Shown: one piece after another, positions 32,351 to 43,397 of the stretch
Numbering within the stretch: position 1 is the stretch's first letter
Layout of the letters: the number at the start of each line of letters is the position of its first letter
NCBI GenBank assembly: GCA_944472155.2
Contig: OX235272.1
Span: 104,600,020-104,664,019 of the forward strand
DNA length: 64,000 nt
From: Trichobilharzia szidati
Taxonomy: Eukaryota > Platyhelminthes > Trematoda > Strigeidida > Schistosomatidae
Direction: 5' to 3'
Program-made: the position numbers and the translations under genes
Notes under the pieces: generated by a model
What the model was told of the DNA's origin: nothing
Seen by the model: only the letters and a program-made list of their open reading frames with translations
Databases searched by the model: none

Positions 32351-32684
32351 TCCTCCTGTTCACAGTGAGATATCTTGTATGGTAAATGAAGATAATTAGT
32401 TCGTAATTTTGAATAGTCAATATTACCATAATTGAAGATTTGTTAATTACTTTCAGGCAACTGGGGGTTGGTGGGTTTTGTGATTACGCAAAACAGAGGA
32501 TAATAAATAGATAAAAATAGAACGGTAAAATCTGTTCACTTGTTGTAATGGCTGGAAATTAAGACGATTTGTGGCTAAAACAACTCAATTTTATAATAAG
32601 ATGAATCTTTGTGTTGTATTCCATGATTACTTGAAGTGTTTTAATTAGTTAAACTTTGAATGATCATTGAACAAAGCTTAGACG
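32351..32684. other. AT-rich spacer
   Basis: Nothing recognised. Confidence 0.35.
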
Positions 32685-33170
32685 TGCAGTGAAACCTTCG
32701 TCTGCCTAGATTCCATCAACTTCGAAAAGGCCTTCGATAGACAGTGCTGGCCGAGAAGTAATTTGGAAACTACTTCAACACTATGGCGTGCAATGCCTCA
32801 AATCTTTATCAGTTGGCTATATGAAAATGCCACTTGTCAGGTGATCCACAATGGAAAACTCAGCAAAGAAGCCCCTGAAGTGAATACACGAGTAAGACAA
32901 AGCTGTCTGTCTGTTATCACCGATGATATTCCTAATTGTGATGGACTGGATTGTGCAACACACTGAACGTGGACAGTGAGAAGACAGGAATACTCTAGAG
33001 TGACTAATAAGAAGACTCTAGAAGATGTGAATTTCGCAAGTGGATGATTTATGTTTAATGTTACACAAACTCGAAGACTTACAGGTAGGTAGGCATCCAG
33101 GCGGCAGCCAACAAACTGGGAGAAGACGCGAGCAGCCGGCGAAGACAGGAGTCAACTTCTAAGTGAAATT
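32685..33170 (+). mobile_element. RTE-type LINE, copy R7 (internal RT fragment)
   Basis: Plus strand: SINFEKAFD (32717), a small insertion, REVIWKLLQHYGV (32755), SWLYENATCQVIHNGKLSKE, VNTRVRQSCL, then DVNFAS for the FADD region (33025). Aspartate of FADD lost; several indels; no 3' tail. More diverged than R5 or R11. Confidence 0.8.
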
Positions 33171-33279
33171 AGGAAAAGATCTACAGGTGTTATACTTACA
33201 CATCTAATTTGCAATTTCCAAGTATTCACATCCTCGCGTATCTACTTATATGCCTTGATCAACATTCCATATTTATTTA

Positions 33280-34685
33280 TTTATTAGATATATCACACAG
33301 TGATGAAACAGTATCATTTACTGGATAACGTTTCGAACAAAGTTTATTTCATTGTTCATAATCATTTCATCAGTTATAGTCACACAACTTCAACTAATCT
33401 GGAATTTGCTGCTAGGATTTTGTACTCTACTTGTCTGACTGACTGACTGACTCCGTTCTACTTCTTTAACCTATGTATTTGACCTGACAGTCAGCGCAGT
33501 TAGGGTATTCGATGAACCAAATTGTTTTGTTTGATTGGCTTGACAGGATTGATCCTTTTACCTACAAAGCTTGTCTAGAAATAAGTTTGTGGGCAGTTTG
33601 AATGCCAGCTACTTTTATTCATGTCTGTACTGTTAAGAATTCTTCATCTCTGAGGTTTCCGAGGTTCCTTCTTAGAATGGACGATGAATTAAATTGGGTA
33701 TTGTTGATGTTGTCATCATTCTGTGTATGTTTGACATACATGTCATCATTAACATTATTTTTATTGTTGTTATTATCACTATCACTGCCATTACTATTAT
33801 TAATTTTATTTTTACATTTTCCTAAATACTTCCTGATTAATTTATCAGGGTAAATATTAAGTTTCATAGCTTCGCTTATGTGCCTCACTTCCTGTCTTAG
33901 ATTTTCTTTGGTGCTATTTAGTTTTGTGCCCTATTACTCTGACATTTCAACAGTCCTATATTTATTGATCTCAGGTGGGATGATCGGAAATCCAAATATC
34001 GGTGTGAATGTGAGGGTTTCCTGTAAACACTAGTGTTTAACTACTCAGCTTCTTTCCTTTTTGGTGTTACAGTCTACACTGAAAGCTCCTCTTCCTGTCT
34101 TTCCACTTCATAAGTGAATTGAATCGCCTCTACCTTCCAGTTGATAAGTACAAAAAATCCATTTATATCGTATATTCTAAGTGTACGGCGAATGTGTTAT
34201 CTACATATCTCCACCATACTTTTGGCATGTGGGGCTGAACGTTTCAATTGCTAAGGTTTCCCATCTCTCCTTGAATGTATCTGTGACAGTCGAGGATATT
34301 GTTGACCTGATGTCAACTCTCTCAGTTTGTTTGTATATTTTGTTAGACAGCCTCACTCCTAGGCATTATGTCTTCTACTGTCACTTTTGTTCTAGATTGA
34401 AATGCTTGGTCAGAAATCAGTTCATTTTTTATAACTGAAGCTTTATTTATCGAATCAAGTGAAGAAAATACTTGTAATAGGACTGATCCAACACCTGTCC
34501 ATCCAGACAACTGGAGACGACAAATTGGAGGGAATAAAGAATAAAACTATAACACGACAGTTTCATAGTTGTGAGGTTATCATTGATGAAATGATTATGA
34601 GCAGTAATAAAAAAATTGTGTTCGAAAGGCGTCGTCATCCAAAAAATAATAATGTCTCTCCACTGTGTGATATATCTAATAAACA
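33280..34685 (-). mobile_element. PLE with inverted terminal repeats
   Basis: Arms 33280-33390 and 34560-34685 are inverted copies (TTTATTAGATATATCACACA; TTTCGAACA; CATAATCATTTCATCA). Between them the minus strand encodes an AMKLNIYPDKLIRKYLGKCK thumb end, an N-rich insert, SSILRRNLGNLRDEEF, VAGIQTAHKL, SSQSNKTIWFIEYPNCADCQ and VKYIG (33500), i.e. thumb to GIY-YIG start. The (N)n run reflects a microsatellite inside the frame. Stops and lack of RT palm make it a non-autonomous relic. Confidence 0.78.
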
Positions 34686-34705
34686 AATTAATTAATTCCA
34701 AGTTT

Positions 34706-35022
34706 GGTTTTTAAGGGTTAGTTATGTTTTTACGAATTGATCACGGATTGATATCAGTTCGAGAACCATTGAATACCAGGGATAGCGCTAAATCACGAAT
34801 TGGTAGAAGTTAGAATTCATGGACTGGTCATTGAGGAGACAGGTCCCAGTGGCTGAATGGTACACGAGCTTGCCTTGTAGCCGGAAGGTCCTAGGTTCGA
34901 ATCCCAGTGTTTGCGTACTGCCGATGATTCCCAAACTAGGATGAAACAGCAGCTGTCCAGTACTCCCTGGTTTCCAATAGCTTTCTAACTGATATCAATC
35001 AGTGATCAACTGGTAAAAACAA
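34706..35022 (+). mobile_element. SINE family B, copy B12 (U4C subfamily)
   Basis: A minus 3' fragment (34706-34782) precedes a plus copy with A box TGGCTGAATGG, B box GGTTCGAATCC and hammerhead relic GTACTG-CCGATGA-TTCC...GGAT-GAAA-CAGCAGCTGTC-CAGTAC (34914-34962). Stem I is a perfect 6 bp and GAAA and C17 are kept, but U4 is C and 10.1-11.1 is a U-U mismatch. Confidence 0.85.
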
Positions 35023-35323
35023 ATTAATATTTTATTGCACACTTCCACATTCCCGAAGTTTTACACATATATTTTAATTAATATCTATCATAACTAACGG
35101 TAGTTCTCGCTTAAACCATATTTTTTTCAAAGCTGAGATACTCTTCAATCCTGTTTTACAATTTCTTTACGCCACATACTTCTGGAGGCAAACAACTTAT
35201 GTAGTTTCCAATCTGGAAAATTCTCCAGCAAAATCATAGTTTAGCAAGCCCATGGATGTATTTTTAGTGTCTTAATGAAGAGCCTAATATTATACAACAG
35301 TTGCTGAGTAAGAGCGGTTATTC

Positions 35324-35718
35324 AAGTGTTGGTTTGTAGGGATTTGATTGGTTACAGGGTTTTCATCATGAGCTGACATTAGTTAGAGTACTGTTGGAAA
35401 ACCTGGGAGTACTGGACAGTTGTTTCGTCATAGTTTGGGACTCTTCATCAGTACACACCCACCGGGATTCGAACCCAAGACCTTCTGGTTACAAGGCGAG
35501 CTCGCATATCATTAAGCCACTGGGACCCGATCCAATGGCCATTGTATGAATTCTAACTTCTGCAAATTCACGACATAGCGCGACCCTTAACCAATGTTTT
35601 CGGAGAGTATTTGTCCTCATACCCGACCTGCTGCACCCTACTGGTCATGACTTCTCACTGGAACCTCAGGTAAATACCTACCTGAAAAGGGCAAGTCGCT
35701 AGTGAGCATCTCATTAAG
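35324..35718 (-). mobile_element. SINE family B, copy B13 (C3A subfamily)
   Basis: Very close to copy B8: B box GGTTCGAATCC, hammerhead relic GTACTG-ATGAAGA-GTC...GAC-GAAA-CAACTGTC-CAGTAC, same CAACTGT stem III. 5' end at ATGAGATGCTCACTAGCGAC. Confidence 0.88.
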
Positions 35719-36345
35719 CGGTTACCCAGAAAAATTCATCGGCAAGAGTATAAATCAAAAGTCAAGGCATGTCAAAGTACCAACATTTCCGAAAAAGGCC
35801 TTATTCATACAACTTAAGTTCCTCAATGATAACATCAGTGATATACTAACACAATGCCTTAGGAATGTGGCGGTATAAAGAGCATTCAGTGCTGCTGAAA
35901 CATGTTTTGTTTTCAAAACCACCCGTATTTCATATTCGGGAGTTAAAGATAAACTGCCTAATTTCACCTCTTCCATGTGCATCTATCAGTTTGACTGCTC
36001 CTGTTGAGTAAGCCAGTTAGTTGCATAGGCCGTACAATTAGGCGTGTTTATCATCGGATTTCCAAACACCCTCCTTCATTGTGGTTAAGTTAGAGAGAAA
36101 CAATGTCCAATCGTATTTCTATTCTATCTCATCTCGTAGATAAAGAACATAAAATTGATGTAAAAAAGACGGCTTTCAAAGTCGTCTACCGTAAATCAAC
36201 TAATCTTAATTTTAACTCAACAGTTCATCTATAAAATATTGCTGAAACTGGCTGTTGGATTCCACATTAAGAAGCCTAAATTATGTATCCGAAAGAAGAA
36301 ATTGGTTCAGACACTTTTCTTACTCCGCTGACCAGCCATCGAGGT
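35719..36345 (+). mobile_element. PLE fragment (linker to C-terminus)
   Basis: Plus strand in shifting frames: GYPEKFIGKSINQKSRHVKV, LQLKFLNDNISDILTQCLRN, CFVFKTTRIS-like, a CQFDCSC remnant, IGRTIRRVYHRIS-like, SILSHLVDKEHKIDVKKTAF and IKKPKLCIRKKKLVQTLFLL (36268-36330). It is the same subfamily as 31895-32350 (shared HKIDVK, KLCIRK). Heavily frameshifted. Confidence 0.75.
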
Positions 36346-36559
36346 TTTAATGATACTTAATTTGTTGTAGAGATTTCCTTAATTTTATTTAATATTCTAT
36401 TTAGTGAAGTATTACATTTTTAAGCTTATTATTATAACTTGTGCATATTTCTTGAACTGTGGTATTTCCATTGTGATCTTAACAAATCGACATTATTTAG
36501 ACAAAAAACACCATTATTGTTAATGACGATTACTCTAGAATATTCTGTGTATATAGATA

Positions 36560-36760
36560 TATTTCTTTATTTTTGATTACAGCTTGATGCCACACCTTAT
36601 TTTTAGTACAAGTATGGAATTTTCAGCATGGATATCGGTAGCCCAAATTTTGCAGGCCGACCACAGATATTGGGTGTGCGTCGGCAGGGGATGAATCTCG
36701 GACCATGTGCATGTTCGGCGAGAGTCATAACCACTGTGCCACCAACGCACGTATGTAATT
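36560..36760 (-). mobile_element. SINE family C, copy C3
   Basis: Minus strand: A box TGGCACAGTGG, mutated B box GATTCATCCCC, body GGATATCGGTAGCCC in inverse, GTACTAAAAATAAGGTGTGG and tail CAAGCTGTAATCAAAAATAA. Confidence 0.85.
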
Positions 36761-37200
36761 GTAAACCCGGAAGAGGGAATTATAGAGAACAATATTCCTT
36801 GCTCAAATCTTCTTTTGTCTTCTAAATATCTGAATTAATATTTTCGCTATATTTCAATTACTGTTTACATTTACAAAAAGCGTTCGGTTAAATTAAACAC
36901 AGCTCATCTTTCTGCTCTTTTATCCTGATATATTCAGGGGATTTCATACAGATATTGCCCATTTATGCGCTGAAACTGGTTATCTAATCTGGATTGAACC
37001 GAAAAAGACTATGCATGTGTTATTCACTTATGGCGATACAAATTGTGATTTTCTGTAAGTTAATTTGAATTACAAAATAAACTTTTCGGAGTTTCCATTT
37101 CAAAAGGTTAATTGTTTAGTTTTCAGTTTTTCGTGAAATTCATGATGCATATTTTTCCTCTAGTCATATTGAGTGTTTCCATCACCGTGGGTAAATTCTG
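36761..37200. other. AT-rich spacer
   Basis: Nothing recognised. Confidence 0.35.
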
Positions 37201-37206
37201 AATAAG

Positions 37207-38109
37207 GCATTTAGAAGACAGATTTCGCGAGATGACATCGTCATTTCGTAGTTTCTTTACAATAATAATTTACAATAATAAAATAAATTTCATGACAATT
37301 TCTCAGTTATATAGAAAACACAAAAGTACATACTGATGACCAATCATATTTAAATAGGTCATGTAGTCCATCATGGTAGGTGAAGGTTGAAGTCTATTGC
37401 TTTTTGTGCACACAGTTTAGGCTGTATGTGATTAATCCAAAGGGCTTCCATCACCTTCAATAACCTTGAATTAGAGTTATGTGATGAAATAATTGTGAAA
37501 CAGTAATTAATATTTATTTTGTGACATGACATTAATAAGTGTTTTGCAGTGGATGATGCTGGATTTCTATTCAGATTAATCGCATTGGTGGGATTTTCTA
37601 TATGATTTAGTAACCATTTTGGAACATGTTCTTTTCGACGATCATTGGAAAATTCTATTGGTTCTACCTATATAGGTGTCAACGCTTCTGCAGGTGAATT
37701 TGTAGATACAGTTTGAAGTAGAGTCGACAGAATTTCATCCTTTAATCGTGGGTACAGGAGTCGAAAAATTCCGGCATGTGAGGGGAAGAGATGCGGCGTA
37801 GAATGTGCGTTTGATGGCTGACTAAAGTGTCTTTGAGCTATCGACTGCATAATCTGGTACCCTTGAATGGTAGGTAGGTTAATAAAGATAGCTTTTTTTG
37901 GTACAATAGACTTCAACCTTCGCCTACCATGATGAACTACTTGACCTAATTAAAAATATGATTGATCATTAGTATGTACTTTTTTTTACATATAACTGAG
38001 TAATTGTCATGAACTTTATTTTATTATTGTTAACCATGTTAGTTGTAAGGCGGTTGTAAAGAAACTACGAAATGACGATATCATCTCACGAAATTTGTCT
38101 TCTAAATAC
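37207..38109 (-). mobile_element. PLE C-terminal fragment with two nested inverted arms
   Basis: Outer arms 37207-37262 and 38053-38109 (AAACTACGAAATGACGAT; TTTGTCTTCTAAAT) and inner arms 37335-37402 and 37900-37970 (TACCATGATGAACTACTTGA; CTTCAACCTTCGCCTACC). The minus strand between encodes HVPKWLLNHIENPTNAINLN (37640-37560), SSTAKHLLMSCHK, RLLKVMEALWINHIQPKLCA and NLHLPWWTT (37390), the classic PLE C-terminal series. The upstream 37916-37668 open frame (TPHLFPSHAGIFRLLYPRLK) is not recognisable. Confidence 0.72.
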
Positions 38110-38460
38110 CCTACTCAAATTTATCAAAGGGACCGACTGTTTTAATTGTATTTTTCTTTTTAATATCACCTAATAAAATATAACCTAGCCTAGTTTACTA
38201 GCTTGCTTGTTTCCTAGCCAGTCTCGATCCCTGGTAAATTAGGGAGGGTTACGCGTATGGCTAGCGACCCCATCCCCCAAAACCATTCAAATTGCTGGAG
38301 AAACTTCAACGCACAAGGAAAACATTAAAAATGCAAAAATATATAAAAAACAAACTTATTCTTTGCTCAAATCGTTGAGGCAGAATGACGTCACCTGGTG
38401 AAAGCCAGCCTTCGGGAAGCCAGTCGGTCAGCCGATGTATATTCCCTCGATTAAAGCAAG
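38110..38460. other. Spacer
   Basis: Unique-looking sequence including CTAGCGACCCCATCCCCC; no gene or family assigned. Confidence 0.35.
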
Positions 38461-38461
38461 T

Positions 38462-38880
38462 AATGAATGGGGACGTGGAATGTACGTACAATGTATGAGT
38501 CTGAGAAGGCTTCCCAGGTAGCCAAAGCAATCAGCATAAAGAAGAAGATTCGTATTTTCAACACAAATGTCAAGTCAGTCGCTTTTTCTATATGGGTCAG
38601 AAACTTGGCCGGCGTGCCACGAAAAGCATTTCCAACAGCCAGCTGCAGACTTTTATCAACAGCTGACTTCACTGGCTCTATAATGAAGATCGAATGGCCA
38701 GCCAGAAATAATTAGCAACAAGAAACTCTGGCTGGGAACAAGCCAACCAAGAACCTATCGCTCAACAGAAATGTAGGAGAAAATGGAGATGGATTGGGTA
38801 CAAGCCGAGAATACCGTTGAATGACACCGCATTCCAGGCTGACGCTTAAGTGGAATCACTATGAGAAATGAAGATCGGGT
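38462..38880 (+). mobile_element. RTE-type LINE, copy R8 (internally deleted)
   Basis: Plus strand: MGTWNVRTMYESEKASQVAK is the N-terminus of the RTE endonuclease; within 20 codons it runs into KKKIRIFNTNVKSVAFSIWV, the segment after the RT. Then SRLLSTADFTGSIMKIEWPA and a decayed KWRWIGYKPRI tail. About 2 kb of endonuclease and RT is therefore deleted in one joint at about 38525-38545. Open as one 82-codon frame (38467-38715). Confidence 0.85.
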
Positions 38881-39880
38881 CATCAGATCCCAAGGGTTCA
38901 AACCCCAGTGGGTGCGTACTGCCGATGATTCCCAAACTAGGCTGATGAAACGGCTGGCTGTCCATTACTCACTGGTTTTCAGTGGTTCTCTAACTGATAT
39001 CAATCCATGATCAACTCGTAAAAACATATCTAATCCTTACAAACCAATCATAGAAAATTAATTTGATGCTCGCTAGTGACCTGCTGCAGGATGGAGTTTC
39101 CTGGAGTTCTAGTGAGAAGTTGCGACCAGTGAGGTCCATCCAAATGTCACATGTGAGGATGGGTATCCCACCGACGACAATGGTTGGGGTCGCGCTAAAT
39201 CATGAACTGTTAGAAGTTAGAATTCATGGGATGGCCATTGAGGAATTGGGNNNNNNNNNNNNNNNNNNNNNNNNNNNNNNNNNNNNNNNNNNNNNNNNNN
39301 NNNNNNNNNNNNNNNNNNNNNNNNNNNNNNNNNNNNNNNNNNNNNNNNNNNNNNNNNNNNNNNNNNNNNNNNNNNNNNNNNNNNNNNNNNNNNNNNNNNN
39401 NNNNNNNNNNNNNNNNNNNNNNNNNNNNNNNNNNNNNNNNNNNNNNNNNNNNNNNNNNNNNNNNNNNNNNNNNNNNNNNNNNNNNNNNNNNNNNNNNNNN
39501 NNNNNNNNNNNNNNNNNNNNNNNNNNNNNNNNNNNNNNNNNNNNNNNNNNNNNNNNNNNNNNNNNNNNNNNNNNNNNNNNNNNNNNNNNNNNNNNNNNNN
39601 NNNNNNNNNNNNNNNNNNNNNNNNNNNNNNNNNNNNNNNNNNNNNNNNNNNNNNNNNNNNNNNNNNNNNNNNNNNNNNNNNNNNNNNNNNNNNNNNNNNN
39701 NNNNNNNNNNNNNNNNNNNNNNNNNNNNNNNNNNNNNNNNNNNNNNNNNNGGATGAAACAGCAGCTGTCCAGTACTCCCTGGTTTTCAATGGTACTTTTA
39801 ATGATATCAATCCGTGATCAACTCGTAAAAACAAATCTAGTCCTTACAAACCACTCATAGAAAATATTAATAAATAAATA
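38881..39880 (+). mobile_element. SINE family B tandem array (U4C subfamily) holding the assembly gap
   Basis: First unit: GGTTCAAACCC B box, hammerhead relic GTACTG-CCGATGA...GAAA (38919-38975), 3' end TTACAAACCAATCATAGAAA (39040). A second unit starts at once (GATGCTCGCTAGTGACCTGC) and runs to 39250, where N begins. Sequence resumes at 39751 exactly inside the next hammerhead (GGATGAAACAGCAGCTGTCC) and ends with the same TTACAAACCACTCATAGAAA. At least two head-to-tail units. Confidence 0.85.
39251..39750. other. Assembly gap of exactly 500 N
   Basis: Round-number placeholder. Judging by copy B12, only about 105 bases (tRNA-like head to ribozyme) are needed to join the flanks of one unit, so the true content is about 105 nt or that plus whole units. 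Confidence 0.95.
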
Positions 39881-39892
39881 AAAAATTAACTA

Positions 39893-40425
39893 GCAAGTGT
39901 TGGCATGCAAGTTTTTCACCGGTAATAGGTTTGATCACAAGCGGACACTAGTAAGAGAACCGCTGGAAAGCCAGGGAGTACTGGATGGCTTTTTCGTCCT
40001 AATTTGAAACCTGTTATAAAACTTTTAGCCAATCAAATTAAACCCCTGCAAACCACCAACACTTGAATATCAATCTGATGCTTACTAGTGACTGACCCTA
40101 TTCAAGTAGGCAGCTAGTTACCTGGTGTTCTAGTGGGAATTCGTGACCAGTAGGTTACGGTAGGTTGGGTGTGAGGACGAATACTCGCCACCGATGACAC
40201 TGGCTAGTGCCATTCATGCTGTATCATGCGTGAATTGGCAGAAGATGGAATTCGTGAGCCATTAGATAGGATCTCGTTGGGTGAGTGGTCTACGAGTTTG
40301 TCTTGTTACCAGAAGGTCCTAGTTTCCAACACTGCTGGGTGTGTGTTACTTAAAAGACCCAAACTTGGATGAAAAAGCTGTGCAGTACTCTCTGGTCTTC
40401 CAGGGGTTCTTTAACTTATATATAT
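39893..40425 (+). mobile_element. SINE family B, copy B15
   Basis: A minus 3' fragment (39893-40010) and a plus 5'-to-3' copy (40020-40425) with GTTACTTAAAAGACCCAAACTTGGATGAAAAAGCTGTG as a dead hammerhead (split here across the match; CTGANGA box lost). 5' body is well kept (TGTGAGGACGAATACTCGCC). Confidence 0.75.
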
Positions 40426-40726
40426 TTATCTAACATATGTAAAGTAATCCTTTGTACTTTAAAGTTATTGTTTAAATCATTTGTACAGAAACATAATCCA
40501 TTGTATCTACTGTCAGATGTGTTCCGCAAAGATTACCTATTATTTTTTATAATAACTATTATGGGAAGTAATTAACAGAAGATTATTTTCTCATTGAATA
40601 TTTTCTTGTTGTTGACAATCCGAAGATTTCAAATAAAGTTTGAACCTACAAGTTGTTAGTTGAAATTATTCTGAGTGCCCTTCTGATTGACTTTATTGCA
40701 TCGAAACGGTAGGTCTCTGTTAAATT
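40426..40726. other. AT-rich spacer
   Basis: Nothing recognised. Confidence 0.35.
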
Positions 40727-42289
40727 TATAGATAAGATTTTATTTTGATAAATCATACAGTGTAGTGTTATACAGTAATATTAACTGATGACCACACGTT
40801 TCGAGCACAAATTATTACTGCTCATAATCTCATATCAAGTCACTCACCCACACAACTTTTTTAACTTTATTTATATACATGAGCGGAATTGATGATTAGA
40901 CATTTGAATAAAAATCGACATAAGATAATGTACATTCAGAAATAACAATATTAGTGTTATCAATCAAATACAATCAGATGGGAAATCAGATGAGTGTTTT
41001 TATAGTCAAAATAAATAAGTAACTTGTTAGAATGTTGTGATTTATGTGAATTGAAATAGAATTTTAAGATTATTTATTATCCTCCTTTGATTTGACTGAC
41101 TGATAAAAATATATTTCATATCTCTGGTATTCGCTTTGATGAGTCGCTTCTATTGCGCATGTGTTGGGTGTAGACTCGATGAACCAGGTAGGATTTAGTG
41201 ATCAGTCTCTCTCGCTCTCCACCTACTTGCATTACTTCTTAGAATTTTAACCCTCTCCCACCCACCCTATTGTGTGGTTGTGTGTTAATGCATGCAGTGC
41301 AGTCGCTGAGCTTTGTTCTAAATTACTCATCTGCCTTCTTGGGGTCAACCGTTCTTACCTTGGCTAAATTCTTGTGTTCTGATAACGTGACCACTCCGAC
41401 CTACTAGTCTGACCTATGTAGTTGACTTAACTCACATTCATTGCAAGATACTTTGTAAATTATATTGTTTTATACAATCGGGTTAACCGGGTGTTTTAGC
41501 CTGCCTGAGTGAGTTTGTAGGTTTGAATGCCACCAGCCTGATTCCTGCTTTATTAAGAATCCTACGTAGGGAGGGTCTCAGATGTCCCTTCCTTATATGG
41601 TATAACAGTAGATTCCTTATATTCTATCTTATTTATATTATCATTATTAGTTTCCCCATCATTTTTATTTTGCTTTTGACGTTTTTTGACATTCTGAATG
41701 AAATTAATAGGATAGTTGTCCAACACCAACGCCTCTTCTATCTGTTTCATTTCATCGTTTAGGTCTCTTTTGTGCTACTTAGTTCTAAGTGAGTAGAGAG
41801 TGAGAGATTGATCACTGAATCCTACCTGGTTCATCGAGTCTACACCCAACACATGCGCAATAGAAGCGACTCATCAAAGCGAATACCAGAGATATGGAAG
41901 ATATTATTACCACCAGTCAGTTAAATCAGAGGAGAATAATAAATAATCTCAAAATTCTATTTCAATTCAATTCACATACATTATAACATTCTAACAAGTT
42001 ACTTATTTTGACTATAAAAGCACTCATCTTATTTCCCATCTGACTGTATTTGATTGATAACACTCATATTATTATTTCTGAATGTACATTATCTTATGTT
42101 GATTTTTATTCAAACGTCTAATCATCAATTCCGCTCATGTATATAGAGAAATTAAAAAAGTTGTGTGAGTGAGTGACTTGATATGAGATTATGAGCAGTA
42201 ATAATTTGTGCTCGAAACGTGTGGTCATCAGTTAATATTCCTGCATAACACTACACTGTGTGATTTATCAGAATAAAATCTTATCTATA
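40727..42289 (-). mobile_element. PLE relic with ~500-bp inverted terminal repeats
   Basis: Left arm 40727-41222 and right arm 41789-42289 are near-identical inverted copies (e.g. TATAGATAAGATTTTATT; CGCATGTGTTGGGTGTAGAC; CCAGGTAGGATT). The 566-bp centre encodes on the minus strand ALVLDNYPINFIQNVKKRQK (41745-41680), STVIPYKEGTSET, LRRILNKAGIRLVAFKPTNS and a decayed GIY-YIG part. This is PLE thumb (NxYP..FI), the IPY.xG.SE linker and FKP..L motif. The palm is missing. The arms are better conserved with each other than the coding centre is with other PLEs. Confidence 0.82.
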
Positions 42290-43397
42290 GTGGAGTTATC
42301 CTCCACCACAATGCCCAAGTTTTATAGTCTGTTAACATGTTATTTCCTAAGATGCATGAATCGACAACGATTTGGGGTTAATTTGAGGCTGCTTGACTGA
42401 TGGTAACTAATAGTGAAGTGCATATCGTCCTATTTGATTTCTGTCAGCTGAAGATACCTGTATCACAGTGAGTATTGGTTTGTATTTCCACAGAGAATCA
42501 TCCTAAGAACCAATCAAGTAGTATCATTTTGAAATAAAGGCGTCTCCAATATCCGTGCTAGCAGTCATCATATCAACAGCATAGACTGAACATTTCGGTT
42601 CAGTAATAATTAATCGATGGGGACCCGTAAACAATAGGTGGACCTTGTGGCTTACCGGTCTAGTTGACAACGTTTTGACGTCTGAAACAGTGCGTGTCTA
42701 GTTTGAGTTTAGGCGGGAACATCAACACTGACTGAGTTACAGTTCCACCCGGCTGATTACTAATAGAGATGTCAAATCACTTCGTGTTATAACTACATGG
42801 GGTGTCAGCAGAAAATATACACCAGTTAAATGAACAATAAGGGTTTAAATTATTACATATATATTCATATCATATCAAAAATTGATTAAAAAAGTTCTTA
42901 TTAAGCCATAGAAATATTTATATCTATATCTATGTCGAACTTGAGAGAGATCCCGCTGATCCATCTAAGCAATAATTTAACTCATCTAACTACATTTCAT
43001 AACTTTAATTGAAGCCAATCAATAGAGATAAATTAGATCTTTAGATCATAGGTATATAGCTAAATAAATATAAGGCATTGTATAATGTCAGGATAACTAG
43101 TGTAGGATAAGGTGCATCCATCACGTATGCACTAAGACAATCATACATGCATATAACGGGGTGGGTTAGGGTGTTATCTGTAAAAAAAAGGTAATAGGGA
43201 TAAGTAAAGAGAATGAACAGGTGGTAACGAAATATTTGTCCTTCAAATCAATACATACCAAATATCGATAAAACAATAAGAAGAAGTTGTAATTTGTCTG
43301 AAAGGTGTAATTATGTTTTTAAGCAACACATTTTGGAGACACGCATTTATCATAGATATTTATATAAATGATAACTACCTAAAGAATTACGACTTTT
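42290..43397. other. AT-rich spacer
   Basis: No gene. 43255-43330 (AAAACAATAAGAAGAAGTTG; AATTTGTCTGAAAGGTGTAA) resembles the PLE arm at 47745, so an old terminal repeat is likely there. The rest is unassigned. Confidence 0.4.

Noticed and set aside
39063..39860. 265-codon open frame across the gap
   Set aside because: Most of it is translated N; both ends are SINE B sequence.
40780..40860. CTGATGACC...GTTTCGAGCAC in the long PLE arms as a possible hammerhead on either strand
   Set aside because: The opposite strand has GAAA, but the CTGANGA position reads ATTATGA and the stems do not close in register.
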